Positions 1 to 8,400 of a stretch of DNA of 20,097 nt are shown piece after piece (positions within the stretch are counted from its first letter, which is position 1; every line of letters begins with the position of its first letter). The notes beneath the pieces were generated by a model, which saw only the letters and a program-made list of their open reading frames with translations, was not told the origin of the DNA and searched no databases. The position numbers and the translations under genes are program-made. Location: the NCBI GenBank assembly GCA_019137255.1, contig WPDH01000032.1:1-20097 (forward strand), given 5' to 3'. This stretch comes from Corinectria fuckeliana. Its lineage: Eukaryota > Ascomycota > Sordariomycetes > Hypocreales > Nectriaceae.

Positions 1-839
1 TTAAAAAGAAAGTAAAGATTACTATAAAAAGATATATAATATAAATATTCTTAAAATTATATAAAGTATTCTTAAGAGTTAATATACTATATTATATTTA
101 ACTAAGAATTTATAATCTATTTTACTTTACTTAAATCTATTTTATAAAAAATAGTATAAAATTAACTTTTTAAACCTACTTTTTTTAAATCTTAGAAATT
201 TTATATACCTAGGTAGTTACTATAAGATAGTATAAGATTAAAATTATTAAAATTATATAATAGATATATCTCTTATTATCTTTTATTAATTTAGTATACT
301 ATTACTAAGTGTAGCCTAATAATTATTATACTATTTCTTCTTATATAAGGTATTTTTTATATTAATCTCCTTTTAGTATATAATAGTATCTTAATAATTA
401 TACTCTTATTTTCACTCTAAGTGTTCTTACTTATAAATTACAGCCTTTATAGTAAGATAAAAAGCTAACTTATAAGTAATTTACATATTATACATATTAG
501 CTTAAGTACCTAAAGGTAAAAATATAATAACTTATCTTATCTTACTTAATAATAGCCTTAATAAGAATATTAAACTCTTTTAGTATTATAACTTTATAAG
601 GGTATTTTATAAGGATATAATACTTATATTATAATATACTATTAGATTTAGCTGTTTTATAGTTAGTTAAATAATATTATTAAGAATAAGATAGCTTATC
701 TTATTTACTATAATAAGTTAGTATTTTTTAGTTAAGATACTAAAGAAACTTTTAATACTAGTTAAGATAATCTCTTATATACTCTTAATACTAATATTTA
801 TTATATTATATATTAAATCTAGGTGGTATATTACTAAGA
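1..839. other. AT-rich stretch, nothing recognised
   Basis: I see no convincing reading frame, hairpin-family member, tandem repeat or transposon motif here. The DNA is among the most A+T-rich in the window, with stops in all frames every few codons. It may be older RIP-mutated repeat sequence or flank. Confidence 0.5.
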
Positions 840-859
840 CAGGGTAGTAAGTTTAGTAA

Positions 860-1140
860 ATAAGAACCTAAAAGCCTATTTATAAGAGATAATATAAGGT
901 CTTTTCTTAGTGGCTATTTAATATTACTTATAATAAGTAAGGTTAGATATTAATCTTAGTTGTTTAAAAGGTAAGACTTCCTAAGGTGGTTTCTTAGAAT
1001 AGTTATTTTAATAAGAAGGCTTATAGTAATTAGCTTACTAAGATAAATCTTAAAAACAGTTATTATAATAGAGGTGCTTAGTAGAGGTTAAGAGTGTCTT
1101 AAGAGAATATTTAAAAATATTTAGAAGGTAGTTATACTAA
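860..1140 (+). pseudogene. coding-like remnant, unidentified
   Basis: Read from 860 in steps of three, this stretch gives a protein-like sequence rich in Lys, Asn, Ser and Tyr. It is interrupted only by TAA/TAG codons that are plausible RIP products of Gln/Trp codons. The most protein-like part is about 975-1140, with alternating basic and polar residues. It runs directly into a half copy of the hairpin family at 1141. No domain is recognisable. A neighbouring frame is also fairly open, so frame and even strand are uncertain. Confidence 0.22.
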
Positions 1141-1163
1141 GGTAGTCTTTAAGAATAGCTATT
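1141..1163 (+). repeat. hairpin-family half element (left arm only)
   Basis: The sequence matches the left arm of the dispersed hairpin family (core AAGAATAGCTATTA preceded by TAGTCTTT). The expected right arm does not follow; an unrelated ACTAATAGTAATAGTAG stretch does. Confidence 0.55.
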
Positions 1164-1189
1164 ACTATCTTACTAATAGTAATAGTAGT

Positions 1190-1245
1190 AAAAAAGATAA
1201 AAGAGAAAGAAAGAGAGAGAGGAAAAAAGAGAAGAAAGAAAGAGA
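1190..1245 (+). repeat. polypurine (GA-rich) tract
   Basis: About 55 bases made almost only of A and G, with GAAAGAAAGAGAGAGAGG-like runs. It lies just after the half hairpin at 1141-1163. Shorter purine-rich tracts also accompany other members of the hairpin family (2451-2475, 6061-6085, 7225-7262). It contains no CpA, so RIP would not erode it. Confidence 0.8.
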
Positions 1246-1308
1246 TATATACTAAGTGTAATACCTTAGGTAAGCAGTCTTATAATATTTATAATCACAC
1301 TAGGGCTA

Positions 1309-1980
1309 TTATATAAGAGTCTTAAAGTTAGGTTTAATATATTTCTAATTAATACCTATTCTTTATTATTACTACCTACTAAACTAGTTACCCCTTTTAT
1401 TTTACTTCTTATCTTATAGATACTATTACTCTTATACTACTATCTTATATATTTATACTATTATTACTTACTACTTTAAGAACTAGTACCTCTTTCTTAC
1501 TAAGTTAGCTACTATTAGTTATATTCTCTTTTTAGATAGTATAATAGATAGTATAGCAGGCTAGGTTACTATAAAGCTTACTAGGCTATTAATACTTTTC
1601 ACCTTCTATAAGAGTCTTATTATAGTATTATCTTTCTCTACCTTTATAAAGTTTCTAAGTATAATACTAACTTCTCTTTTACTAAGTACTACTATTAATA
1701 TAATATAGCTATTAGTTATTAGGGAGCTAATACTTTATACTATAGTAATCTACTTAATATTATGCTTTCTAATAAGCTTAGTCTTATTAGAGTTAGCTAG
1801 AAAGAATCAGGCTAGCTTAGAGTAGAATAAACCCTCTTCTTTTAATTTAAGAGACTTTATCTTATCTTAAGGTACTTATATTCTTAGATACTAAGATACA
1901 CTCTATCTTAGCTAACTTTATAAAATTTTAAAACTATAAATAATATAAGCTTCTCTCTTAATAGTATCTAAGATTTTACT
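1309..1980 (-). pseudogene. decayed coding-like block E, unidentified
   Basis: On the minus strand one frame runs from about 1980 down to a TAA at 1311-1309. It reads as a Lys/Val/Ile/Ser-rich protein of about 220 codons, broken by scattered TAA/TAG and one TGA. The terminal part is Gln/stop-dense, which may reflect a Gln-rich tail turned into stops by RIP. Upstream (2000-2380) similar sequence continues but the best frame changes, so there is at least one frameshift or an intron. No domain is recognised. The in-phase plus reading is less protein-like but cannot be excluded. Confidence 0.3.
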
Positions 1981-2384
1981 CTTAGCTATAAGAGTTATTA
2001 TATATTTTTCTAGGTTTTATACTATAGTTATTATATTATATAAGTAATAATATAAGATAATTTCCTATTTAATATCTTTTTTCTAGCCTACTTACTATAA
2101 GCGCTTTATTACTTAAAGTATCTTTAATATGTTTTTTAGCTCTTTTATAATAATACCCTAGTGATAAGCCTTATAGAAATTTATACTATAGGCTAATAGT
2201 GTTATTAATATAATTAGATATATATAAAAAGTAGTCTTATTATTAAACTTTACTACTATAAGATCTTACTTAGCCTAGCTGTTTTATAATATATAATATA
2301 AAGTTAGAATACTATATATAACTATAAGAGTATTAAGAATCTTATACTATACTAATTAGTTAATAGTCTTAAATAAAAGTGCTA

Positions 2385-2536
2385 AGTAGCCTCTAAGAAT
2401 AGCTATTAGGATTTATACTAATAACTGTTTCTAAAGGCTACTACTTAATTTAGGTAAGAGAAGAAAATAAGAGTACTAGGTAGCCTTTAAGAACAGCTAT
2501 TAAGATTTGTGCTAATAGCTATTTCTAGAGGCTAGC
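2385..2536. repeat. double hairpin element 1
   Basis: Two imperfect palindromes lie 38 nt apart. The first has arms 2385-2409 and 2418-2442 (8-nt loop, 20 of 25 positions pairing). The second has arms 2481-2502 and 2513-2534 (10-nt loop, 18 of 22 pairing). All mismatches between arms are C/T or G/A transitions, as expected if a better palindrome had been hit by RIP. The spacer (2443-2480) is purine-rich and contains TTAGGTAAGAGAAG. The same two-hairpin layout and spacer occur at 5985-6151. Confidence 0.8.
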
Positions 2537-2646
2537 TTAGTAATAAGATAAAAGGAAAAGAATATACTATAAGGTTAGAAGATTATTATAATATACTAAG
2601 AGTTAATTATTAGTAGTATATACTATAAGGATTTTTAATAGGATAT

Positions 2647-4046
2647 ATATATACTTAGGGGAATCCTAAAGAATATACTAGACTTATCTAGCCTTATCTA
2701 ATAGAAAGCTATACTTTTATAAGGTCCTAGTGTTATAAAACACCTAGTAGAGACTACTAGAGCTATCTATTAAGGCGACTTAGTTAACCTTTTTAGTATT
2801 AGCTATAAGGTTTAGCTTGTTTCTTATAACCTAGTCTAACTGCTATTAGGCTTTTTCTAGTATATCTACTCTACTAATTAAGAGCGGGTTATTATAGTTT
2901 TAAGGCTTATTATTAGTGTTATTTAGGCATACTAGCTTATTTAGTACTAGGCTAAAGTTAGCCTCTCTAATAAGAGTACTATCTTATAAGTCTACTATAT
3001 ATCTTATAATTCTAATAGTAAGTTCTATTAGTATTATATTATTTATATCTATTAATATTATAAGAAGATACTAATATACTATACTATTAAGTATTATTAT
3101 AGCATCTTTTACTATCCTCTTATTAGATAGTATCTCTAATAGTATCTTATTAGTTAGGCTTAGTAGCTTATCTTATAGCTTACTAATCTCTACTATTATA
3201 TAGTACTAAATATTATCTAGTAGGTATAGCTCTACTATTATAATACTTATATTAGTAATACTCTTACTTATATATATTTCTAAACTATCTAGTATTATTA
3301 TAAGTATAAGTATACTATACTATATAGATATTATTAGAAGGATAGGTTATATAGCTAGTATAAAAATATTTATATTAAACTTAGACTTATTTATAAAGTA
3401 CTTAAAGAGTGTTAAATAGTATATAAATAAAAGACTCTTTCTAGACTTAATATATCTCTTATACTCTAAGTGGTAATACTACTTAAGAGGTGAGAGAAGA
3501 GTTAAGTTAATAATATTCTTCTTAGAGAGGTTAGCTAGTTTAATATTACTATAGTATCTATCTGTCTTAAGAGTATTCTAGTATTTTTTATTATAAAGAG
3601 TTTATACTATACTAGTATACTTTACTAGTAACTAGCTAATAGGCTAGGCAGAGTTTTAAAGAAGAGTAAGATACCTCTAGATATTCTAGATATAGTTAGA
3701 TATTAGTATAGTAGATATTAAGAGGAGGCTATCTTACTTAAGTTACTAAAATATTTTGTTTCTAGCTGTAGTTATATTCTTAAGAAAGTGATACTTATTT
3801 GCTATAATTAGCAACTAGTTGTTATTTATAAGTGTTTTTTCCTAAGGCTTATAAAAGGTAGTAAGCTTCTTATTAGGGTTAAGCACTATAGGCTGATTAT
3901 TACTATTATTAGAGACCTTAAGGTCTTCTTCTAGGTCTTTTAAGAGTTTGTTCTTTTTAGTAAGAGAGTCTATCTGTAAGTAGTTAATCTATTTACTAAT
4001 AATAGATTTTAATAGCCTAGTAATTCTAGTTATATAAGAGGTGAGA
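2647..4046 (-). pseudogene. decayed coding-like block D, unidentified
   Basis: One minus-strand frame reads through from about 4046 to 2647 (about 465 codons). By hand count roughly 7% of codons are stops (TAA/TAG), against about 11% in the in-phase plus reading, which favours the minus strand. The N-terminal part (about 4046-3850) is a charged Leu/Lys/Glu stretch with heptad-like spacing (KKNKLLKDLEEDL), a probable coiled coil, followed by Asn/Ser-rich and Pro/Lys-containing sequence. The middle is Ile/Leu-rich. The end contains a Ser run and Tyr-rich segment. It is bounded by hairpin-family members on both sides (2385-2536 and 4102-4157). I recognise no family. Confidence 0.35.
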
Positions 4047-4101
4047 ATAATCACTTAAGTGGTTTATAGTTATAATTAGTATAATAAAAAGCGTGAGAGA
4101 G

Positions 4102-4157
4102 GTAGCATCTAGAAATAGTTATTATAATTTATACTAATAGCTATTCTTAAATGCTGC
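4102..4157. repeat. single hairpin element
   Basis: Left arm 4102-4124 and right arm 4135-4157 pair with a 10-nt loop. Mismatches are transitions only. It belongs to the same family as 2385-2536, with the shared core TAGAAATAGTTATTA. It separates coding-like block D from the region to its right. Confidence 0.75.
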
Positions 4158-4613
4158 TTAGATAGGAGGGGGACTTACCTTAGGGTTCTTATAGTTTTTA
4201 GCTAGCTTATTTACTAGCTTCTAAAGTTTAAGTAGGCTATCTAAAGTTTATAACTTTTAATCTAGATTAAAATAATTATTATAACTTTAATAGAGTAAAT
4301 ATATAGTAAAGATACCTCTCTAAAGCGTGTTAAGTTTATTAAACACCTAGTTAAGTATAACAGCTAAGATAAAAAGAAGAATAAGCTTAAAAAGGCACTT
4401 ATCTAGTAAAAGTTTAACCTGTTTAAGCTTAACTTTATACTCTCTCTGTTTAGTAAGTAGTCTTATTATAAGATAAAAAGTAAATATCTTTTTAGTGCTA
4501 TATTTATTTAAGAGGAAGGTAAATCTTAGTAGTAAGATTAGGAGTTTTACTAGTTAATTTATATTTATAGTTATATTAGTATATTTTTAATATAAGAAGA
4601 GGAGAGAAGAAGA
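4158..4613. other. inter-hairpin stretch, weak coding signal
   Basis: Between two hairpin elements. The minus strand at about 4600-4420 gives a short protein-like run (Lys/Tyr/Thr-rich, several TAA/TAG). The rest has stops in all frames at high density. Nothing is identified. A purine-rich stretch (4592-4613) lies directly against the perfect hairpin. Confidence 0.3.
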
Positions 4614-4670
4614 GTAATATCTAAGAATAGCTATTAAGATTAGATACTAATAGCTATTCTTAGATATTAC
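4614..4670. repeat. perfect hairpin, 23-bp arms
   Basis: Positions 4614-4636 and 4648-4670 are exact reverse complements, with an 11-nt loop (AGATTAGATAC). It is the only member of the hairpin family here with no arm mismatch, so it is either the youngest copy or one whose arms had no RIP-able CpA left. It lies at the boundary of coding-like block B. Confidence 0.9.
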
Positions 4671-5984
4671 CCTAAGAGGGGTATATACTTATAATTTAAG
4701 GTAGCTTTATAATTATTATTAGATTATAAGAGTTAATAGTAAGTATATTTAGGTTAATATCTCACTAAGTATAAATCTTAGTAAGATCTTAGTTAGGTAG
4801 GAAAATCTCTCTAAGAAGCAACCTAGATTTATATAGCTTATATAGCTTATTATTATCTAGTACTACCTTATATTATATAGACTTAAGTGGTTTCTATATA
4901 GCTGCCTTTATATTAGTTACTACCTGCTTATTATACTACTTTATTATTACTACTATACTAAGCTTAACCTTAGTAGGGTTAGTAATATAAAGGTTTATAA
5001 AAATAAGATAGTATAATAGGCTCTAAGTAGTTATATAGATCTAGCTGTTAATAAGTTTACAGATTATAGTGTGTTTATAGTTAGTTATTAGTAGGTATGC
5101 TTTTTTAGTAAATAACTTGCTTATAAGAGACTCTACTAGGTTAATACCTAGTGTAATAATATAAAAGGTCTAAGAGATTACTTTTAATACTATATTTAGC
5201 AGGATACTATTAATATTAGCTAGGGTAGTCTTATACTTTATCTTATCTATCTTACTTAGCTAATCTATTATGCTTAGTATATAAATAATCTGATTTTATA
5301 ATACTTATAAGCTTATTACCTTTAAGTTATTTATAAAGAAGTTATCTTTAAGAAAATATAGTTCTCTCTTAATCTTAATAGTAATCTTAAAGTAGTGCTT
5401 TATAATAGCTATTTTTACTTATATTTAGCGCTTCTTAGTTATATACTCTTAGAAGGTTAAAAGTTAACTTAATAATATCTTTACTTTCTTATTAGTACTA
5501 AACAGGTAGTTTTTTACTATAGATTAGTAGCCTTTTACTATATAGACTATAATAACAGCCTGTTACTAATCCTTATAGTAGTAGCCCTAAATATAATAGT
5601 TAGTATTTATATTATCCTTCTAGTAAAAGATTATAAGGTTATTATCTATAAGGCGAAAAGTATAAGTAAGAACTATTAATATTATATTAATATTATTTAC
5701 CTATATATTTTACTCTACTAGGAAAAAAGAGTTTTTTCCTCTTAAAGAGAAGATTAGTATCTTTCTAGATTACTTAAGCTTATTACTAAGCTAGCTATAA
5801 GTGCTATATAATATATAAAACTTATCTTAAATCTTTATTATAGTTAGTAGTTTTCTACTAATATTCTTAATATTTAATATATTACACTCTAGCTTATAGT
5901 GTTTAAAAAGTGTGATAAGTAGCTAAAGTAAGGTTATACTTATTTACTATATTAGTACTATATAAATAAGAGGTAGAAACAGGT
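4671..5984. pseudogene. decayed coding-like block B, strand unresolved
   Basis: From about 5940 to 4671 a single minus-strand frame (about 420 codons, roughly 7% stops by hand count) reads as an Ile/Leu/Lys/Asn-rich protein with no break in phase. The in-phase plus-strand reading is also convincing (roughly 9% stops; Lys-rich segments such as VKDYKVIIYKAKSISKNY near 5627-5680). RIP mutates both strands, so neither stop pattern nor composition settles the direction. Codon phase is continuous over more than 1.2 kb, which argues for genuine former coding sequence. No catalytic motif is recognisable on either strand. It is bounded by hairpins at 4614-4670 and 5985-6151. Confidence 0.33.
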
Positions 5985-6151
5985 AGCTTAAGATAGTATC
6001 TAGAAATAACTATTAAGACTAGATGTTAATAACTGTTTTTAGATCCCGTCTAGTTATTTAGGTAAAGAGAAAAAAAAGAAAAAGAGCTTAAGATAGTATT
6101 TAGGAATAACTGTTAAGATTAGATACTAATAACTATTTCTAAATACTATTT
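5985..6151. repeat. double hairpin element 2
   Basis: Two hairpins in tandem: arms 5991-6016/6026-6051 and 6091-6115/6127-6151. The two units are direct repeats with a 100-nt period: AGCTTAAGATAGTAT begins both, at about 5985 and 6085. The 39-nt spacer holds TTAGGTAAAGAGAAAAAAAAG, closely matching the spacer of the element at 2385-2536. This supports a defined composite element and not chance palindromes. Confidence 0.82.
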
Positions 6152-6229
6152 TAGGCTAATATAAGAGGAAAGAAGATACTTATAAGTAGTATCCTAAAAG
6201 TAAAATAAGATATATATATACTTAAATCC

Positions 6230-6790
6230 TAAGTAGGCTGCTTATATTATCTTATTCTTTAGTAGCTTTTTAGCCTTAAGAAGGTAAGTATATTTTAGGC
6301 AACTATAAGCTTATATATCTCACACTATAATATTATTATTTAGTACCTTTTTACTACTAGCTACTAGTAGGTAATAAATAAACTTAGACTGCTTAATATA
6401 AGTATAAAAGTGTTAAATAGTGGGAATAATATATCTTATCTTCTATTTATAACTTATAAGGTTTATAGTTTAGTTAATATTAAGAGGGTCTTTTAGGCTA
6501 ACTATAGCTTTTTTCTTATCTTTAAGTGTAGGTTTAGTTAGAGAGTTAGCTTATAGTTTTAATATCTCTTCTAGTAAGTATATATTATTCTTATCTTACT
6601 AGGAGGATAATAAGAATAGTAGGACTATATTATAATTAGCTTTACTACTAGAAAAATAAGTATAAGTAGAAGGGATTATCTTACTAAGTTTTATAGACTT
6701 TAAGGCCTTCTTTTTAGCGTTTTATAGTAGGGTCTTTCTTATAGCTTTAGGCCTTTAGGCTAAGGCCTTTTTTCCCCTCTTACCTAAGAT
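6230..6790 (-). pseudogene. decayed coding-like block A, unidentified
   Basis: On the minus strand from about 6780 downward a frame gives a strongly basic, Lys/Gly/Gln-rich start (EGKKGLSLKA, then Lys/Arg/Glu-rich to about 6660). Below that comes a Gln/stop-rich, low-complexity region to about 6230. The stop density rises along it, as expected for a Gln-rich disordered region turned by RIP into TAA/TAG. It might be the N-terminal end of a minus-strand gene continuing into block B, with the double hairpin 5985-6151 between them. No family is recognised. Confidence 0.28.
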
Positions 6791-6942
6791 GCCACTCTTA
6801 CTTAGTATACTTAATAAGTAGCTTATATAAGATTAGTTTATATAGTTAGTTATTTAGTTGTTTATTTCTTAGGTAGTTAGGTAAGGTATAGCAAAAAGAG
6901 GCTAAAAACTAGTATTAGTAGTATAGTCTAAAGGGTTATATA

Positions 6943-7084
6943 AGTAGCATTTAGAAATAACTATTAAGATTATTCTTAATAACTATTTCTAAAGGCTGTC
7001 TTATTATAAGATAATAAAATTTATAAGAGAGAGAGGTTAGGTAAGGGAAATATAGTAAATATTATATTTAGGAATAGTTATTAG
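6943..7084. repeat. hairpin plus truncated second hairpin
   Basis: A full hairpin (left arm 6943-6968, right arm 6975-7001) is followed by a spacer carrying GTTAGGTAAGGGAAA (7033-7047), then by a left arm only (7064-7084). This is the same order as the two double hairpin elements, with the second palindrome cut short and replaced by an A-rich stretch. Confidence 0.7.
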
Positions 7085-7115
7085 GAAAAAAAGGCGAGAA
7101 ATAAGTAAAAGGTGG

Positions 7116-7139
7116 GATTTAAAGTTAGATTTAAAGTTA
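7116..7139 (+). repeat. short tandem repeat, 12 bp x 2
   Basis: GATTTAAAGTTA occurs twice head to tail. Degenerate related units (AAAGTTAGGTTTAG, GTTAAGTTTAGTAAAG) continue to about 7172. It lies in the non-coding centre between the left and right coding-like blocks. Confidence 0.7.
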
Positions 7140-7170
7140 AAGTTAGGTTTAGTAGAGTTAAGTTTAGTAA

Positions 7171-7197
7171 AGTCTAAAAATAACTATTAAGATTAGA
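7171..7197 (+). repeat. hairpin-family half element (left arm)
   Basis: AGTCTAAAAATAACTATTAAGATTAGA matches the left arm and loop start of the family, but no right arm follows. Confidence 0.55.
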
Positions 7198-7362
7198 GGT
7201 ACTTACTTAGGTTAGTTAGTTAGTAAGTTATAAAAGAAAAGAAAAAAGAAAAAAAGTAAAAGAGTTAGGGTTTTATAGCTTTAATTCTGCTATTATATAT
7301 TTATATATTTACATATTTACTACCCTTTAGCTGTTATTACTAAACATAGGTGATAGTAGTAG

Positions 7363-7408
7363 ATTAGGGTTAGTATAGGGCTAGCACTAAATTAGGGTTA
7401 GTATAAGA
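7363..7408 (+). repeat. duplicated TTAGGGTTAG-containing unit
   Basis: ATTAGGGTTAGTATA occurs at 7363 and again at 7391 (28-bp period). Each copy holds TTAGGGTTAG, one and a half units of the common fungal telomere repeat. A further single TTAGGG lies near 7265. Two partial units are too few to call an interstitial telomere. Confidence 0.6.
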
Positions 7409-7414
7409 TATTTC

Positions 7415-7440
7415 CTAGTAACTATTCCTAAAGGCTATCT
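7415..7440 (+). repeat. hairpin-family half element (right arm)
   Basis: CTAGTAACTATTCCTAAAGG and the following GCTATCT match the right arm of the family. No left arm precedes it. Confidence 0.5.
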
Positions 7441-7459
7441 TATAAGCTATAAGTGTTTT

Positions 7460-7481
7460 CTTAATAACTATTTCTAGAGGG
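7460..7481 (+). repeat. hairpin-family half element (right arm)
   Basis: CTTAATAACTATTTCTAGAG matches the right arm of the family. It sits 45 bp after the previous right arm, so the pair may be the remains of a double hairpin that lost its left halves. Confidence 0.5.
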
Positions 7482-7752
7482 TATAATATATATAGTTACT
7501 CTTACTTTATAATTTAGTTTAGGTTTATCTTAATTAGTATTTACTACTAGTAGGGATCTTATATAAAGCTTTATATATATAAGATCTTAAAAACATACTT
7601 ACTATAGTAAATATTATATTTCTTATAGTTTACACTTTAATTTTATAGCCTACTTTAAGCCTAATAAACCCTTTCTGTTCTTATTTCTTATCTTAGCTAG
7701 CTCTTATTACTCTTTTTATCTAGCATATTATATTCTAATTTTAAGATTTTAG

Positions 7753-7774
7753 CCCTCTCTCTCTTTCCCTCCCT
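7753..7774 (+). promoter_or_regulatory. CT-rich tract upstream of plus-strand block
   Basis: A 22-nt pyrimidine run (CCTCTCTCTCTTTCCCTCCC) lies immediately before the plus-strand coding-like block. CT-rich stretches just upstream of transcription or translation starts are common in filamentous fungi. Position therefore supports a former plus-strand gene start near 7778, but this is inference. Confidence 0.35.
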
Positions 7775-7777
7775 AAT

Positions 7778-8320
7778 AGTCTTAGTACTAAGATTAAGAA
7801 GGCTAAGAGTACTAAAAAGCTTTATACTAGTAAGAATAAGCTTTATAATTACTATTATACTTAGCACTATAGTCCTCTTATTATCTGTAATATTAAGACT
7901 AGTAGTAATAAGCTTATTACTGCTTTCTATAATATTACTAGTATTAAGACCTTTTTTATTACCTTTCTTAACCTTTTTAACCTTCTTTAGCTTACTTCTA
8001 ATAGCTATCTTAGTTAATTCCCCACTTAGATCTTATCTACCTTTAAAGCTCTTAACTAGATTTATAGTACTACTACCTAGCTCTTAGCCTATAAGTATAA
8101 CTTTCTCCTGCCTTATAGTATTATCTTATAAGCTAATCTCACCTGCTTAACTAACAGCTCTAAGATCTAAAGCTCTCTTAATACCCCTAGGGGTATTACT
8201 ATCACCTAATCTCTTTCTACCTCTACCTATCTAGCTTTATTTCTCCTTTCTGCCTTTTTAACTCTAAGAGCACCTAAAGTAGACTTAGGCCTTAAGGTCT
8301 TAGTTATTTAAGAGTTAAGT
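7778..8320 (+). pseudogene. decayed N-terminal coding-like block, unidentified
   Basis: Read from 7778, the plus strand gives about 180 codons of protein-like sequence: a basic start (KIKKAKSTKK), a Tyr-rich patch near 7835-7860 whose spacing with a His could be a RIP-altered Cys/His cluster, then Leu/Phe/Thr/Ser-rich sequence to about 8250. Stops are TAA/TAG. The frame differs from the long block that starts near 8401, and a half hairpin lies between them. The two may be exons, two genes, or one frame broken by insertion. No family is recognised. Confidence 0.35.
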
Positions 8321-8326
8321 AATTTT

Positions 8327-8353
8327 CTTAATAACTATTTCTAAATACTATCT
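8327..8353 (+). repeat. hairpin-family half element (right arm)
   Basis: CTTAATAACTATTTCTAAAT followed by ACTATCT is nearly identical to the right arm at 6127-6151. No left arm is present. It separates the 7778-8320 block from the long frame starting near 8401. Confidence 0.55.
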
Positions 8354-8400
8354 TATATTCCTATTAGTATATACTTTACCTCTTAGGCTATTCTCTCTTA

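Noticed and set aside
4614..4670. Transcription terminator
   Set aside because: It is an AT-rich stem in a eukaryotic context, and it belongs to a dispersed repeat family. The hairpin itself is real.
4671..5984. RNase H-like segment of a retroelement on the plus strand
   Set aside because: A short FFSKQLA stretch looked suggestive, but the residues that should follow are absent and no RT precedes it.
1309..6790. Starship captain (DUF3435 tyrosine recombinase)
   Set aside because: Considered because of the large size, but no Arg/His-X-X-Arg/Tyr layout could be recognised in any frame.
7363..7408. Interstitial telomere
   Set aside because: Only one and a half TTAGGG units per copy and two copies; chance or a short duplication is enough.
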